Part shown: positions 41,975 through 53,052 of the stretch, one piece after another
How positions within the stretch are numbered: the first letter of the stretch is position 1
How the letters are laid out: every line of letters starts with the position of its first letter
DNA from: Gentiana macrophylla
Taxonomy: Eukaryota > Streptophyta > Magnoliopsida > Gentianales > Gentianaceae
Length of the DNA stretch: 64,000 nucleotides
Assembly (NCBI GenBank): GCA_026214975.1
Contig: JAOBSW010000041.1
Span: forward strand, 496,001-560,000
Reading direction: 5' to 3'
Notes under the pieces: model-generated
Databases searched by the model: none
Told to the model about the DNA's origin: nothing
Seen by the model: only the letters and a program-made list of their open reading frames with translations
Position numbers and translations under genes: made by a program

Positions 41975-43200
41975 GTAGGATGTCTGGTATATAGATAGTG
42001 TATGTTTTAGACACATGATAGGAAACAAGGGATGACTTACTGACTTTAAAGCTTTTGATGGACCCAAAGTTACTTTTGGAGGCAAAGAAAGCCCTAGTAA
42101 AATTAAGGGGAAGGCATAATGCTCAAAAACAGTTTGAAGATTCAAAATGTGGCTTATGTTAAAGGACTGAATTTCAATCTACTAAGTATCAGTCAATTTT
42201 GTGACAAAGGCTACAATGTGCACTTCAACAAGGAAGGATGCAAAGTGATTCACAGTCAAACCAACACAGTTGTACTTGCAGGAAGGAGAGAAGACAACAT
42301 GTATGTGATAGATTGGAAGACAGCAAGAGCCAGAAACATGTTTTCTTGTCAAAAGTAAACAATCAACCAGCAGGATTTGGCATAGGAGATTGAATCATCT
42401 CAACTTCAAAACCATCAACACATTGTCAAAGAACAAGTTAGTTGAAGGCTTACCAGAGGTCACATTCAAGAAAGAAGGTCTATGTGATGCATGTCTAAAG
42501 GGAAGCAAATTAAAATCTCTTTCAAGTCAAAGCCTTATCAGTCAACGACAATAATCTTACATCTATTGCATATGGATCTTTTTGGACCAGTCACACCAGT
42601 CAGTGTAAGTGGAAAGAAATACACTCTAGTAGTGTTGGATGACTTCTCCAAATTCACCTGGACCATATTCATGAACAAGAAAAGAGAGACACTCAAATAG
42701 CTTCCAGACTTGTTAAGAAGAATTCAAAATAAAAAAGAACTAAAGATCATCAAGATTAGATTAGATAGAGGCACAGAGTTTCTAAATGAAGTTATCGAAC
42801 CTCTTTGTGAAGAAATGGAGAAATCTTGCATCAACTATCGCGACATGGACTCCACAACAGAATGGTGTAGCAGAAAGAAGAAACATGACACTCAAAGAAG
42901 CAGTCAGAATAATGATTGCAGAAGCATGCTTGCCAAAGAGATTTTGGGCTGAAGCAGTAAATACAACATGCTATACTCAAAACAGATCAATCATCAACAA
43001 ACATCATGGAAAAACTCCACATGCAATATGGAATGGAAGAAAACCTAACAGCTCACACTTGCGTATGTTTGGATCTAAATGTTTTGTTTTGAACAGGAAT
43101 CAGCTGCATACTTTTGATAAAAAAGCTGATGAAGCAATCTTTAGGGATACTCGGACACTAGCAAAGCCTTTAGAGTACTCAACAAAAAAACCTTGGTGAT
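41975..43200 (+). pseudogene. SireG protease and integrase
   Basis: The protease begins DVWYIDSVCFRHMIGNKG: the catalytic DSG is changed to DSV, so it would be inactive. Then GLNFNLLSISQFCDKGYNVH and NMYVIDWKTARARN. Integrase has YVMHVXREAN-type text, LLHMDLFGPVTPVSVSGKKY (first Asp), IKIRLDRGTEF (second Asp) and TPQQNGVAERRNMTLKEA (Glu), then FWAEAVNTTCYTQNRSII and FDKKADEAIF. Frame changes occur near 42115, 42470 and 42800. Confidence 0.85.
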
Positions 43201-44717
43201 TGAAGAATCAATTCATGTAGTCTTTGATGAACCTAACACAAATGGTGAAAGCTTTCAAGAACTTGAAGAAAAAGTAGGTCAAAGAGAGGTTTATATGAAT
43301 ACAACAGTACCAACTATCATTCTGAATCACAATTTTGGAAATCAAGATGAGCCACCAGTCAATACAACAGGAGAGGCACCGACACAAGAACATGTAATTG
43401 ATACACAAACTGAAGTTGTGGAAGCCCCAACTGGCTAAGAGACCATCTTGAAGATCAAGTCATTGGAGACATTCATACAGGAGTCAGAACCAGAAGACAA
43501 CTGGAGAATATGCTAACATGTTTTCTATCACAAGTGGAACCCAAGACAATAGATGATGCAATCCAAGATGCTGACTGGATTACCGCCATGCAAGAAGAAC
43601 TAAATGAATTTGAAAGAAATGAGGTCTGGGAACTTGTTGACAGACCAGACATAGCCAACATCATTGGAACAAAATGGGTATTCAGAAACAAGATGGATGA
43701 ACAAGGGACAGTTGTCAGAAACAAAGCAAGGCTAGTTGCAAAAGGCTACTCTCAATCAGAAGGCATAGATTATGATGAAACCTTTGCCCCAGTAGCAAGA
43801 TTGGAAGCAATCAGGCTATTTCTGGCCTTTGCAGCTGACAAAGACTTCAAAGTTTACCAAATGGATGTCAATAGTGCATTTCTGACTGGACTTTTGGAAG
43901 AAGAAGTATATGTGGAACAACCTCCTGGTTTTCAACTCAAAGGGAAAGAAGATAATGCATACAAGCTCAAAAAGGCACTTTATGGACTCAAACAGGCACC
44001 CAGAGCCTGGTATGAGATACTATCACAATTCATGATCAACAATGGATTCAACAAAGGAACCATTGATAAGGCTCTCTTCAAGCTAGAGGAAGGAACAAGC
44101 ACCTTGTTAGTCCAAATCTATGTTGATGACATTGTCTTTGGATCAGAAGATGAGAAGCTGTGTGAGAAATTTGCAAACTTAATGAAAAGAAAATTTCAGA
44201 TGAGCATGATGGGAGAATTGAATTAATTTCTTGGATTACAAGTAAAGCAAATGAAAGATGGTATCTTCATCTATCAAGCCAAGTACACAAAAGATTTGAT
44301 ACACAAGTATAGTATGGGCACAAGTGGCACATCAGATACACCAATGTGCGCAAGAGTTATTCTTGGAAAATATGAAACTGGAAAGGATGTTGATCAGAAG
44401 CTTTATAGAGGAATCATTGGATCCCGACTTTATATAACTGCAAGATGGCTTGATATAGCATTTGCAGTAGGAGTATGTGCAAGATTTCAAGCTCAACCAA
44501 AAGAATCACATCTCTTAGAAGACAAAATAATCAAATACTTGAAGAACACCATCAATGTTGGAATTTGGTATCCAAAAGATAAAGTACTCAAGTTGATATC
44601 ATATTCAGACTCTGACTATGCTGGATGCAAGTTAGATAGAAAAAGCACCTCTGGAACCTGTCAAATGCTAGGCAGCAGACTAGTATCATGGTTTAACAAA
44701 AAGCAAAACACTATATC
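43201..44717 (+). pseudogene. SireG linker, reverse transcriptase and partial RNase H
   Basis: After a Gln/Glu/Thr-rich linker, RT occupies 43510-44226 in one open frame of 238 codons: [89 protein letters not shown] and the catalytic YVDD in [13 protein letters not shown]. One stop at 44224-44226 (LN-stop-FLGLQV) separates the connection. RNase H has YSDSDYAGCKLDRKSTSGTC and SWFNKKQNTIS and is cut at 44717 by the SireF LTR. This is the best preserved RT of the window. Confidence 0.9.
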
Positions 44718-46264
44718 TGCTGGACTTATTTTTGAGTTTTAGTGATGAGTGCCAGACTAGCTGTTATAGAGCAAAGGCAAAAAGATGTCTAGATCAAATG
44801 TATAGGTTTATTAGAGTTTGATCTTTGTATTGGTTTGATCAAACAAGCACTGTAAATGGTCAGCTGACTTTTGTCAGCGGACCTGTCTAGATCAGTAAGG
44901 TACCGAAGTCAGTAGACTAGTTAGGAACCTATTGAGGACTGAAGGCTGAGGGGTCAAACTCAGTTATTGAAGGCTAAGGGATCAAACTTAGTATTTAAAG
45001 TCAAGGTTATGAAATCAGAATTTAGGGAAGTCTGTGATGACCTAAACTGATTGCATATACCTTGTGTACAAGGTCTAAGTTCCATAAGTAAAGTGGTGAT
45101 TGGAACTTGGTTATATTTAAAATGGTGTAATCTAACTTCATAACAAAAAGTTAGATATAAGAGAAGTCAGCTGCAGTGTTTTATAAACACAGCAACTTGA
45201 ATCAGCTGACCTATATGTATTTCAGCAGACTAACACCCACAGGAACCTGATGAATAAATAATTCAAATTAATCAACGGTTACATTGGAAGAATACAAAGA
45301 AAAGGACAGATAACAACTTTTGATTTTGTCAAATAAATCAATGGATAAGATTAAAAGGACGTTGGGAAGAAACATAGGTTTATCCAATGGATACAAGTCA
45401 AATGGTGGACAGCCTGAAAACTGTCAAAAGCAGTCTGACAGTGTCAGTACTATGTACAGGGACAGAAGGCAAGTCAAGATGGGAAAAATCTGAAATGGCT
45501 ATGTTTGAATTTCAAACATAAGTCACAAGGATTCCTACCTATAAATAGAGGACTCCTAATTCAGATACAAGTGATAAAAAAATTGAGGAAAAATAGAAAT
45601 CCATCTTGAGCTATTAGTTTTCAATCTAAAATCACCCTGCTGACCCTACTGAACTTAAAGTTACTGATCTAGTCAAATTCTTCAAGTGTAATCTTTTATC
45701 AAGCTACATCAAGTTTACACACTTGAAGATATCAAGCTGCTGATCATATCATCCTGATCAAGCTGCTGAAAGCTGAATCACTTTCTTGATTCAAACTTTC
45801 TTTTACAAGAAACTTGCTGAAGACAGTGAAGCATCTTTGGGTGTCAAGGACTGTTGTTTGTGGTGGAGCTGGTGAAGAGGCAATCCTACCCTTCAAGGAC
45901 CAGTGGAAGACTTTGGATCAGCAATCCTACCTGTTCCAAGTGTTCTTTTTGTGAAGCCATAGTTATTGGTGAAGGACAAACATCTTAGGGATTTTTGTAA
46001 CTGCTATCTCAAGGATCTCTAGTGAATTACCTCCAACAACACAGGAGAAGAGTGGAGTGACAGGATTACACCACCTGGAACCACTATAAAAATTGCCTAC
46101 TAACTTTCTGCATTTACATTCCACACTTAGAATAATTCACACATCAACCTACTGAAACTAGCTACTGAATCACACACATACACTACTGAGTATCTAATAC
46201 TTGGTATCATATTTCAACAACAAGTAATAAGGCTTAACTTGAATATATTCCGCTGCAACAAATT
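44718..46264 (+). repeat. SireF 5' LTR, left part
   Basis: It starts TGCTGGACTTATTTTTGAG at the break in SireG RNase H and shows a CTATAAATAGAGG TATA-like box at 45540-45552. It runs to the target duplicate aaatt at 46260-46264 of E1. The remaining 161 bp are at 57943-58103, ending AAGGGACCTACA before the primer site. Rejoined length is about 1.71 kb, like the E1/E2 LTRs (1.72-1.75 kb). Confidence 0.85.
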
Positions 46265-48016
46265 TTTTGGTCCCTTGGAAAGGCTAACACAAGTTTAGAG
46301 GGGGGGAGGGGGTGAATAAACTTGTCACCAAAAACTTTCCCTAAACTGAAAGTACCCCAGGAACTGAGTTTCTCTGAAACTCAAACTGCCGCTCAGTTCA
46401 GTTTTGTTCCTATCCTTTAAACTTGCATAGGAGTTCAGCTAACTTAACTAAGTATAAGTCATACTGACTTATTCTTAGTCTAGTTAACTGGCAGCGGATA
46501 GAACTAGCCTTTAGTGCAATAGATGTGTCAATAAAGATCTGAACCTCCTATGTATAGGTTTTGTGCGGACTCAGTGTCTGACGTTTGCTGAGTGAGGATA
46601 ATGCAATAATCAATCACAACACAAATATAAATGCATAAAGTAAATCAACACAGAATTTGTTTATGGAAGTTCCGGGTGGTGTAATCCCATACGTCTCCCC
46701 TTCTCCTGTGGTGTAGGAGGTATCACTAGAATCTTGAGATAACCGTTACAAAATCCTAGCCTAATGACAGTCCTTCACGACACCCTAGTTTCACTCTCTA
46801 CACATAATGAAGAAAGGTAGAATTGCTCCCTTCATTCTGCACACTGATCCTTTGGAGGTGGAATGACTCCTTCACCAGCTCACCACTGACATACACACAG
46901 TCCGCAGACTGCACCAACAGCTGTGGCAACCAAGTTGCAACCGTATGAGGAAAGGTGGAGTTGCTCTCCTCAAACTAAGCACAACCAACCCTTTTTCACA
47001 AAGGTTAGGTTTAGAATTAATCAAGGATTAATTCAGTGAGCTATCTGATTCTTCTAGATATAGCGTTGTAGCTCCAAGATGCATTCTTCCCCCTTAATGG
47101 GTTACTGGATCTTTCTTTTAAATCTTCAAGGAAATTCTATTGGCTTCCCCTTTTCTGGAATTAAACTCTGATTATCTGGATCTGGATCTTTAGATATATG
47201 TTTTTCAAAACTTCTCCGATCACCCCTCTCTCAATCCTTTTTCTCTGTGTATTTAAAGGGGTGATGTAACGATCAACTAGCTCTTGTTGCCGTTACATTT
47301 GTCGTTTAGCCAACGTTCATATGTATGACCTTTTGTCGTTTTGTGAATTCAAATTCAACAAGGCCTTAACTCAGTTTTCTACTCTTCTTCAAAACTGAGT
47401 ACCTTGTATTCTTGACATCCGACTTTAATTGACTAAGTCGGAGTACACCATTCAGTTTCCTTCTTCTCCTGGTAACTGATAGTCTTTGTCCTTAAGATTA
47501 TTCAGTTTTACATGATCTATAATTCAGTTTTCAAGTCACCACAGACTTGCCTGAATCCTGATTTATAGTCACGGCTTAATCAGCTTCTAACTGAGTTTTC
47601 CACCTCAGTTCTTCAGTCATCATCAACTGAGTCTGTGTCCCTCAGTTCTTCAGTCTTCTTAGATATGCCAACTGAGTCTGTGTCCCTCAGCGAGCTTATC
47701 TTCTTCAGTTCTTGCATAACTGCATATGCTCCCTCAGTTCTTCATATATAAACTCAGTTTTCTTGTTGCGTAACTCAGTTTTCTTGTTGCGACTCAGCTG
47801 TTTGCCTAGTTCCTAACTATTACAATGCTTGTCTGAAATAACCTATACAAGGTTCAGACTCTAGATAGAATTTATACATTTTTCTCTAGACTGTTTCTTG
47901 CTTCTTCTTTCATTATGCACTATAACAGCTAGTTATGACTTCATCATCCTGGGTTATAAGTGATCTTATTAATTACGTGACGAATCATCATCAAAACACA
48001 AATATTATTTCCAAAA
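46265..48016 (-). repeat. E1 3' LTR
   Basis: This is the partner of 56212-57937 and much closer to it than to the E2 LTRs (for example tagaggggggg and actttccctaaactg near the end). Both outer dinucleotides are altered: the left end reads tttt where tgtt is expected, and the right end ccaaaa where ccaaca is expected. A TATA-like gtatttaaagg is at 47249-47259 on the plus strand. The middle is rich in ctcagttcttcag / aactgagtctgtgtccctcag units. Confidence 0.9.
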
Positions 48017-48169
48017 ATTTCCCCCTTTTTGATGATGTATCATAACCCTCCTTAAAAGCAATAATAAAAGAATAAAGCATGAAAACATAACAAAAGAAAT
48101 TAAGATAACAAACTAAACAGCTGAGTTTATTAAAAGATTATGCCACAATAAACTGAATTACTAAAATGA

Positions 48170-49966
48170 TTACAGATTCCTTTTTTCCAAATTCATCAGT
48201 TTTTCACCAATTAAGATACTCTTTTTTGTCTCCAGGAGTCTTCTTGCCTTTCTTTATTCTTTTGATTCACCATCTCTAGGCTTGATTTCCAGGTATTCAT
48301 TGATCAATTGATTTGCCTCTTCATTGTCCTGGTTCTTAAGTTTTATTAAGATCTCCTTGATCTCCTCATTCATCATCTTCTCTTCTTCTTCTGAAATAAG
48401 ACTAAGTTCCTTTCCTTTAGTCTTTTCCCCCTCAGTTCTTGTCTATTTATCTTTTGCTGCCTTTAGACCTTCTTTCAATCTGACACAGATTGCAAGTTTC
48501 TTCCTGATATTCAGCACAACTTTAACTGAGGTTTCTTCATCTTTCTCAGTTCTTGTTTCTGTGAAGGTCTCTTCTGCAATCAACTCCTCGATCAGACTAT
48601 CAATTTCTTCTCCATTTTATTGAATGGTCAGTAGATCAGCATCTACTTGTTTGTCTTGTTCTTCCACCAACTATTTGGCATAGGTTTCTTCAGCTTTAAC
48701 AACTTCAGTTTTCTCTTCCATTTTATTAGCATCAGCAGCATCACCTTCAGCTTCATCTTCATCACCTTCAGTTTTCTCTTCCCCCTTGTTTGAAGATATG
48801 CAAAAGCTTTCTGCAAACAACTTGCGTAAGGTGATGATGTTGGAGTATTTGTTTAAACCTGAGTAATGTGCTTTTCCAATAAAGTCATGTAGGTTGTAGA
48901 GCTTCTGCTGTAGAGTCTGCATCAGGCTTTCAATGATCTCTTTCAATCTTTCCAATTTCTCTTCAGTTTCAGTTTCTTGACGCTGAGATCCTTCAGTTGC
49001 AGATTTGCTTGTTGATGCTTCATGAACTTGAGATGAGGAGTAGACTTCATGATAGTGAAAGTGAAAATCATGACTTGATAATCCTTTCTCATATTCAGCT
49101 GCACAAAATTCAGCATCTTCCAAAGCCTCTCTTTGCTCTTCAGTATATTCTCCATGCATCTCAGTTAAAGATTCACTTTCTTTAGTTTCATCTTGTTCAC
49201 TTCCTTCAGTTTCATCTTCAATCAGAATAGCATCTCCAGTTTCAGTTTTCTTTGATTGAAGTTTGTTCCACATTCTTCTTTGTCTCCTCAAGGTTCTATC
49301 ATCTAGACATACAGTTTCACTTGAACTGGAGTCTGAAATTTCACTCCATTCTTCTTCAATGATTTTCCTTTTCTTTGTTCCAGTGGACACTGATTTCTGT
49401 TTTACTTCTGTCTCTTTGGATTTTGAGATGGAGAAGTGGTTTAGTAACCTTTGAACTAGATACGTAAACCCCTTTTTCAATAAGAATTTTTCTCCGACAG
49501 CCTTCCTTCCTTGAGCTTTTGTTTTCTCGTCTGAGATTTGTTTGATCAATTGTTTGAGGACAACCTTATTCCAATCCAGTTTTTCTCCGAACCAAATGGC
49601 ATAGATCAGCTTCATCTTTTCTATTGAAAGTGTGTAGAGATTCCAAGTGTGACCAATGACATTTTTGGTCAGGAGAATTGTCAAGAATGCAAATTCTTGT
49701 TTCTGTTGATAGATGGATCCAATGAAATTCTTCTCATTCTTGTTGAGTGCTGTGACGTTCCAAAGTTTGCCTTTTTCTTCATTTCCAAATGTAAGAGATG
49801 AAGATCCTCCAATTATGTCTAAACCAAAGACTAGGGAAAGAAGATGTTCATTGACGGTAATGCTCTTGTCATGAACTTCTGTCCTGAAACTCTTTCCATC
49901 ATTTGTGAGTACGGCATTTCTGTAGAAATCTTTGATGGTTTCTGGGCACAGAGCATCGATAGCCAA
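48170..49966 (-). pseudogene. E1 ORF2: uncharacterised acidic/coiled-coil protein
   Basis: The frame runs from 49966 to a stop at 48170 without a frameshift; the first 431 codons (to 48671) are open, and four in-frame stops follow. The N-terminal region (DALCPETIKDFYRNAV, VNEHLLSLVFGLDIIGG, YAIWFGEKLDWNKVVLKQLI, FLLKKGFTYLVQRLLNHFSI) is globular in composition. A basic TKKRKIIEEE motif could be a nuclear localisation signal, followed by a Ser/acidic stretch and a long Glu/Lys-rich coiled-coil end (EEIKEILIKLKNQDNEEANQ). It faintly recalls the putative plant transposon protein domain found in some retroelements, but I cannot assign it. The true N-terminus is lost at the junction with E2; compare 50811-52730. 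Confidence 0.75.
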
Positions 49967-49967
49967 C

Positions 49968-50657
49968 GTTACACTTGTCGTTTAGCCAACGTTCATATGT
50001 ACGATCTTTGTCGTATTGTCAGTTTAAATTCAGCAAGGCCTTAACTCAGTTTTCTACTCTTCTTCAAAACTGAGTACCTTGTATACTTGACATCTGACTT
50101 CAATTGACTAAGTCAGAGTACACCATTCAGTTTCTTCTTTTCTGGTAGCGATAATCTTTGTCCTTAAGATTATTGACTTTACATGATCTATAACTCGATT
50201 TGAGTCACCACAGACTTACGAATCGACTTATAGTCACGACTTAATCGACTTCTAAGCGAGTTTGCTACCTCAGTTCTTGATCTTCAGAATGGCGAGTATG
50301 TGTCCTCGATTCTTGATCTTCTAGATAAGCCAACTGAGTCTGTGTCCCTCAACGAACTTATCTTCTTCAGTTCTTGCATAACTGAGTTTGAACCCTCAGT
50401 TCTTCATGTGCATACTCAGTTTTCTTGTTGTGACTCAGCTGTTCGCCTAGTTCCTATTCTATTACAATGCTTGTCTGAAAAAACCTATACAAGCTTCAGA
50501 CTCTAGATAGAACTTATACAATTTCTCTAGACCATTTCTTGCCTCTTCTTCCATTATGCACTATAACAGTTAGTTATGACTTCATCATCATGGGTTGTAA
50601 GTGATTTGTCTAATTACGTGATGAATCATCATCAAAACATAAATAATATTTCCAAAA
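49968..50657 (-). repeat. E2 3' LTR, truncated
   Basis: It corresponds to about 55054-55750 of the 5' LTR. Between 50150 and 50330 it differs from its partner in a striking way: CAG and CTG triplets are replaced by CGA, GCG or GA (see findings), whereas the flanking parts are nearly identical. Confidence 0.88.
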
Positions 50658-50810
50658 ATTTCCCCCTTTTTGATGATGTATCATAACCCTCCCTAAAAGC
50701 AGTAATGAAAGAATAATGCAAGAAATCATAACAAAACAAATTAAGATAACAAACTAAACAGCTGAGTTCAATAAGGATAGTGCCACAACAAACTGAGTTA
50801 TTAACAAAGA

Positions 50811-52730
50811 TTACAAATTTTGTTTTTCTAAATTCATCAACTTTTCTCCAACAAAGATACTCCTTTTTGTCTCTAGAAGTCTTCTTGCCTTTCCTTCATC
50901 TTCTGTTTCACCATCTCTAGGCTTGATCTCTAAATATTCATTTAGCAACTGATTTGCCTCTTCATTGTTACTAGTTTTAAACTTTATCAAGATCTCTTTG
51001 ATTTCTTCACTCATCACCTTCTCTTCTTCCTTTGAAATAAGATTAACTTTTTCTTTTTCAGTTTTTCTTTTTGATTCCTTTTCAGCTTCAGCTTCAGCTT
51101 CTGATTTCATTCCAGTTTCCCCCTTGGTTGTTGTCTCTCTTGTTTTTAGTCGTTCTTTCAGTCTGATACAGATTGCAAGTTTCTTCCTTACATTCAGCAC
51201 AACTTTGACTGCGGCTTCTTCATCTTCCTCAGTCCTTGTTTCTGTGAAGGTCTCTTCTGCAGTTAATTCCTCAATCAGACTGTCAGCTTCTTCTTCATTG
51301 AGTTGAGTGGTTAACAGATCAGCATCTACTTGCTTGTCTTGTTCTTCCATCAACTGTTTGGCATAGATTTCTTCAGCTGATTCAGCTTTAGCACCGCTTT
51401 TAACTTCATCACCAACACCAGCTTCATCTTTCCCCTTGTTTGAAGATAAGCGATAACAATCTTCAAATAACTTACGGAGGGTGATGAGGTTGGAGTATTC
51501 GTTCAAACCTGAGTAATGAGATCTTCCAATGAAGTCAAGTAGATCGTAAAGCCTCTACTGTAGAGTCTGCATTACGCTATCAATGATCCCTTCCACATTT
51601 TTCCGTCTTTCAGCTTCATTTGCTTGATGCTGAAATCCTTCAGTTGCTGATCTGCTTGTAGATGCCTCATGAACTTATGATGAGGAACCAATTTCAGGAT
51701 AATAAAATTGAGTATCATGGACTGTCAGTTCCTTTCCATACTCAGCTTCGCAAAATTCAGCGTCTTCCACAGCTTCTCTCTGCTCTTCAGTGTACTCCCC
51801 ATACATCTCAGTTGGAGATTCACTTTCTTTAGTTTCACTTTCCTCAATTTGAATTACATTCTCAGTTTCAGTTTTCTTTGACTGAAGCTTGTTCCACATT
51901 CTTTTCTGTCTTCTCAGGGTTCTTTCGTCCAAATCGACAGTCTCACTTGAACTGGAGTCTGAAACTTCACTCCATTCTTCTTCTTCAATGATTTTTCTTT
52001 TCTTTGTCCCAGTGGACACTGATTTGAGTTTTGCTTTGGTTTTTGTGACTTTTGAGATGGAGAAATGATCTAGTATCCTTTGCACTAGATAAGTAAATCC
52101 ATTTTTCAGTAAAAACATTTCTCCAGTATCCTTTCTTTCTTTGACTCTCTCTTTCTCTTCTGAAATTTGTTTTATCAAATGATTGAGAACAAACTTGTTC
52201 CAATCCAGTTTCTCTCCAAACCAAATAGCATAAATCATCTTCATTTTATCTGTTGAGAGAGTGTAGAAATTTCGAACATGACCAATGACGTTTCTGGTCA
52301 GAAGTATCGTCAAGACTGCGAATTCTCGTTTCTGCTGATAGATGGAGCCAATGAAATTCTTCTCCTTCTTGTTGATTGCAGTGACGCTCCAAAGCTTGCC
52401 TTTTTCTTCATTCCCAAAAGTGAAAGATGAAGATCCTCCGATTATGTCTAAGCCGAAGACAAGTGAAAGAAAATGTTCATCAACAGTAAATCTTTTATCT
52501 TAAACCGTTGTCCTGAAGCTTTTTCCCTCATTGGTGATTACTGCATTCTTGTAGAAGTCTCTGATGGTTTCTGGGAATAAAACATCCACCTTTGTATCAA
52601 TCAGATTTTCCAGTCCTCGAATCTTTTTGATCTTCTTTGCAATTTGGATTGAAAGAGTGGAGTTTGAGAATTTTTGACAAAATTCGTTCAGGATTGTAGT
52701 GGTTCCTTCATCAATGTTGTAACGATCCAT
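50811..52730 (-). pseudogene. E2 ORF2: uncharacterised 640-codon protein
   Basis: From the ATG at 52730 (MDRYNIDEGTTTILNEFCQK) to the stop at 50811, one frame of 640 codons is kept, interrupted only by three in-frame stops (52500, 51673 and near 51557). Order: N-terminal part with VDVLFPETIRDFYKNAV, FIGSIYQQKREFAVLTILLT, YAIWFGEKLDWNKFVLNHLI, FLLKNGFTYLVQRILDHFSI; basic TKKRKIIEEEE; Ser-rich SEVSDSSSSETVDLDERTLR; MYGEYTEEQREAVEDAEFCE; then Glu/Lys-rich coiled coil ending MNLEKQNL. It aligns with E1 ORF2 over its full length with mostly conservative changes. No catalytic signature of protease, integrase or polymerase is visible. Its own upstream module is at 52861-52890. Confidence 0.8.
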
Positions 52731-52860
52731 GGATTTCTGAATTGAAAATTTCTGGGGGAGGAATCTTTAAAGTTTTGAACAGGATTTCGTCAAGATTGTG
52801 TCTTTCAATCGTTTTCAAGTAAGAGTCGTGTCACAATCAATGAGATTTTGTAGGGATGTA

Positions 52861-52890
52861 CATATACTTTTTCTCCTAGATTGACACGTG
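52861..52890 (-). promoter_or_regulatory. Possible internal promoter of E2 ORF2 (G-box and TATA-like)
   Basis: On the minus strand GCCACGTGTCA (CACGTG core at 52885-52890) is followed after about 20 bases by gtatatgtacatcc (TATA-like core 52861-52866), and the ORF2 ATG lies about 130 bases further at 52730. The region 52731-53050 between ORF1 and ORF2 is otherwise non-coding. The spacing suits a plant promoter. Function is inference. Confidence 0.4.
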
Positions 52891-53052
52891 GCTTCGAGTG
52901 ATTTGTCATGTCAGCCCAAGCGTCAGATGGTAGCTGAAAAGTCTTTTATTTTTGACAATTTTGTTCTTCATCAGCTTTTGCCGTCTCAGTTTGTATGGAA
53001 GTCAGTTTTCTGAGGATTTTGCAATGTAAGCTGACTTTTCCTGCAAAACAGT

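Larger units (their letters stand above)
38402..44717 (+). mobile_element. SireG: SIRE-like copia retrotransposon, 3' end off window
   Basis: A plus-strand element with a 1376-bp 5' LTR, primer site tggtatcgggc (39780-39790), gag, protease, integrase, RT and most of RNase H. It inserted in the RT of GypH; the candidate duplicate is cgatg (38397-38401). It is interrupted inside RNase H at 44717 by SireF, so its end and 3' LTR would lie right of the window. Long LTR, gag type and PBS context suggest the SIRE/Maximus group. Confidence 0.88.

Noticed and set aside
48324..48623. Plus-strand Ser/Phe-rich open frame
   Set aside because: It is the antisense of the Glu/Lys-rich coiled coil of E1 ORF2; the same shadow occurs at 50965-51306 over E2 ORF2.
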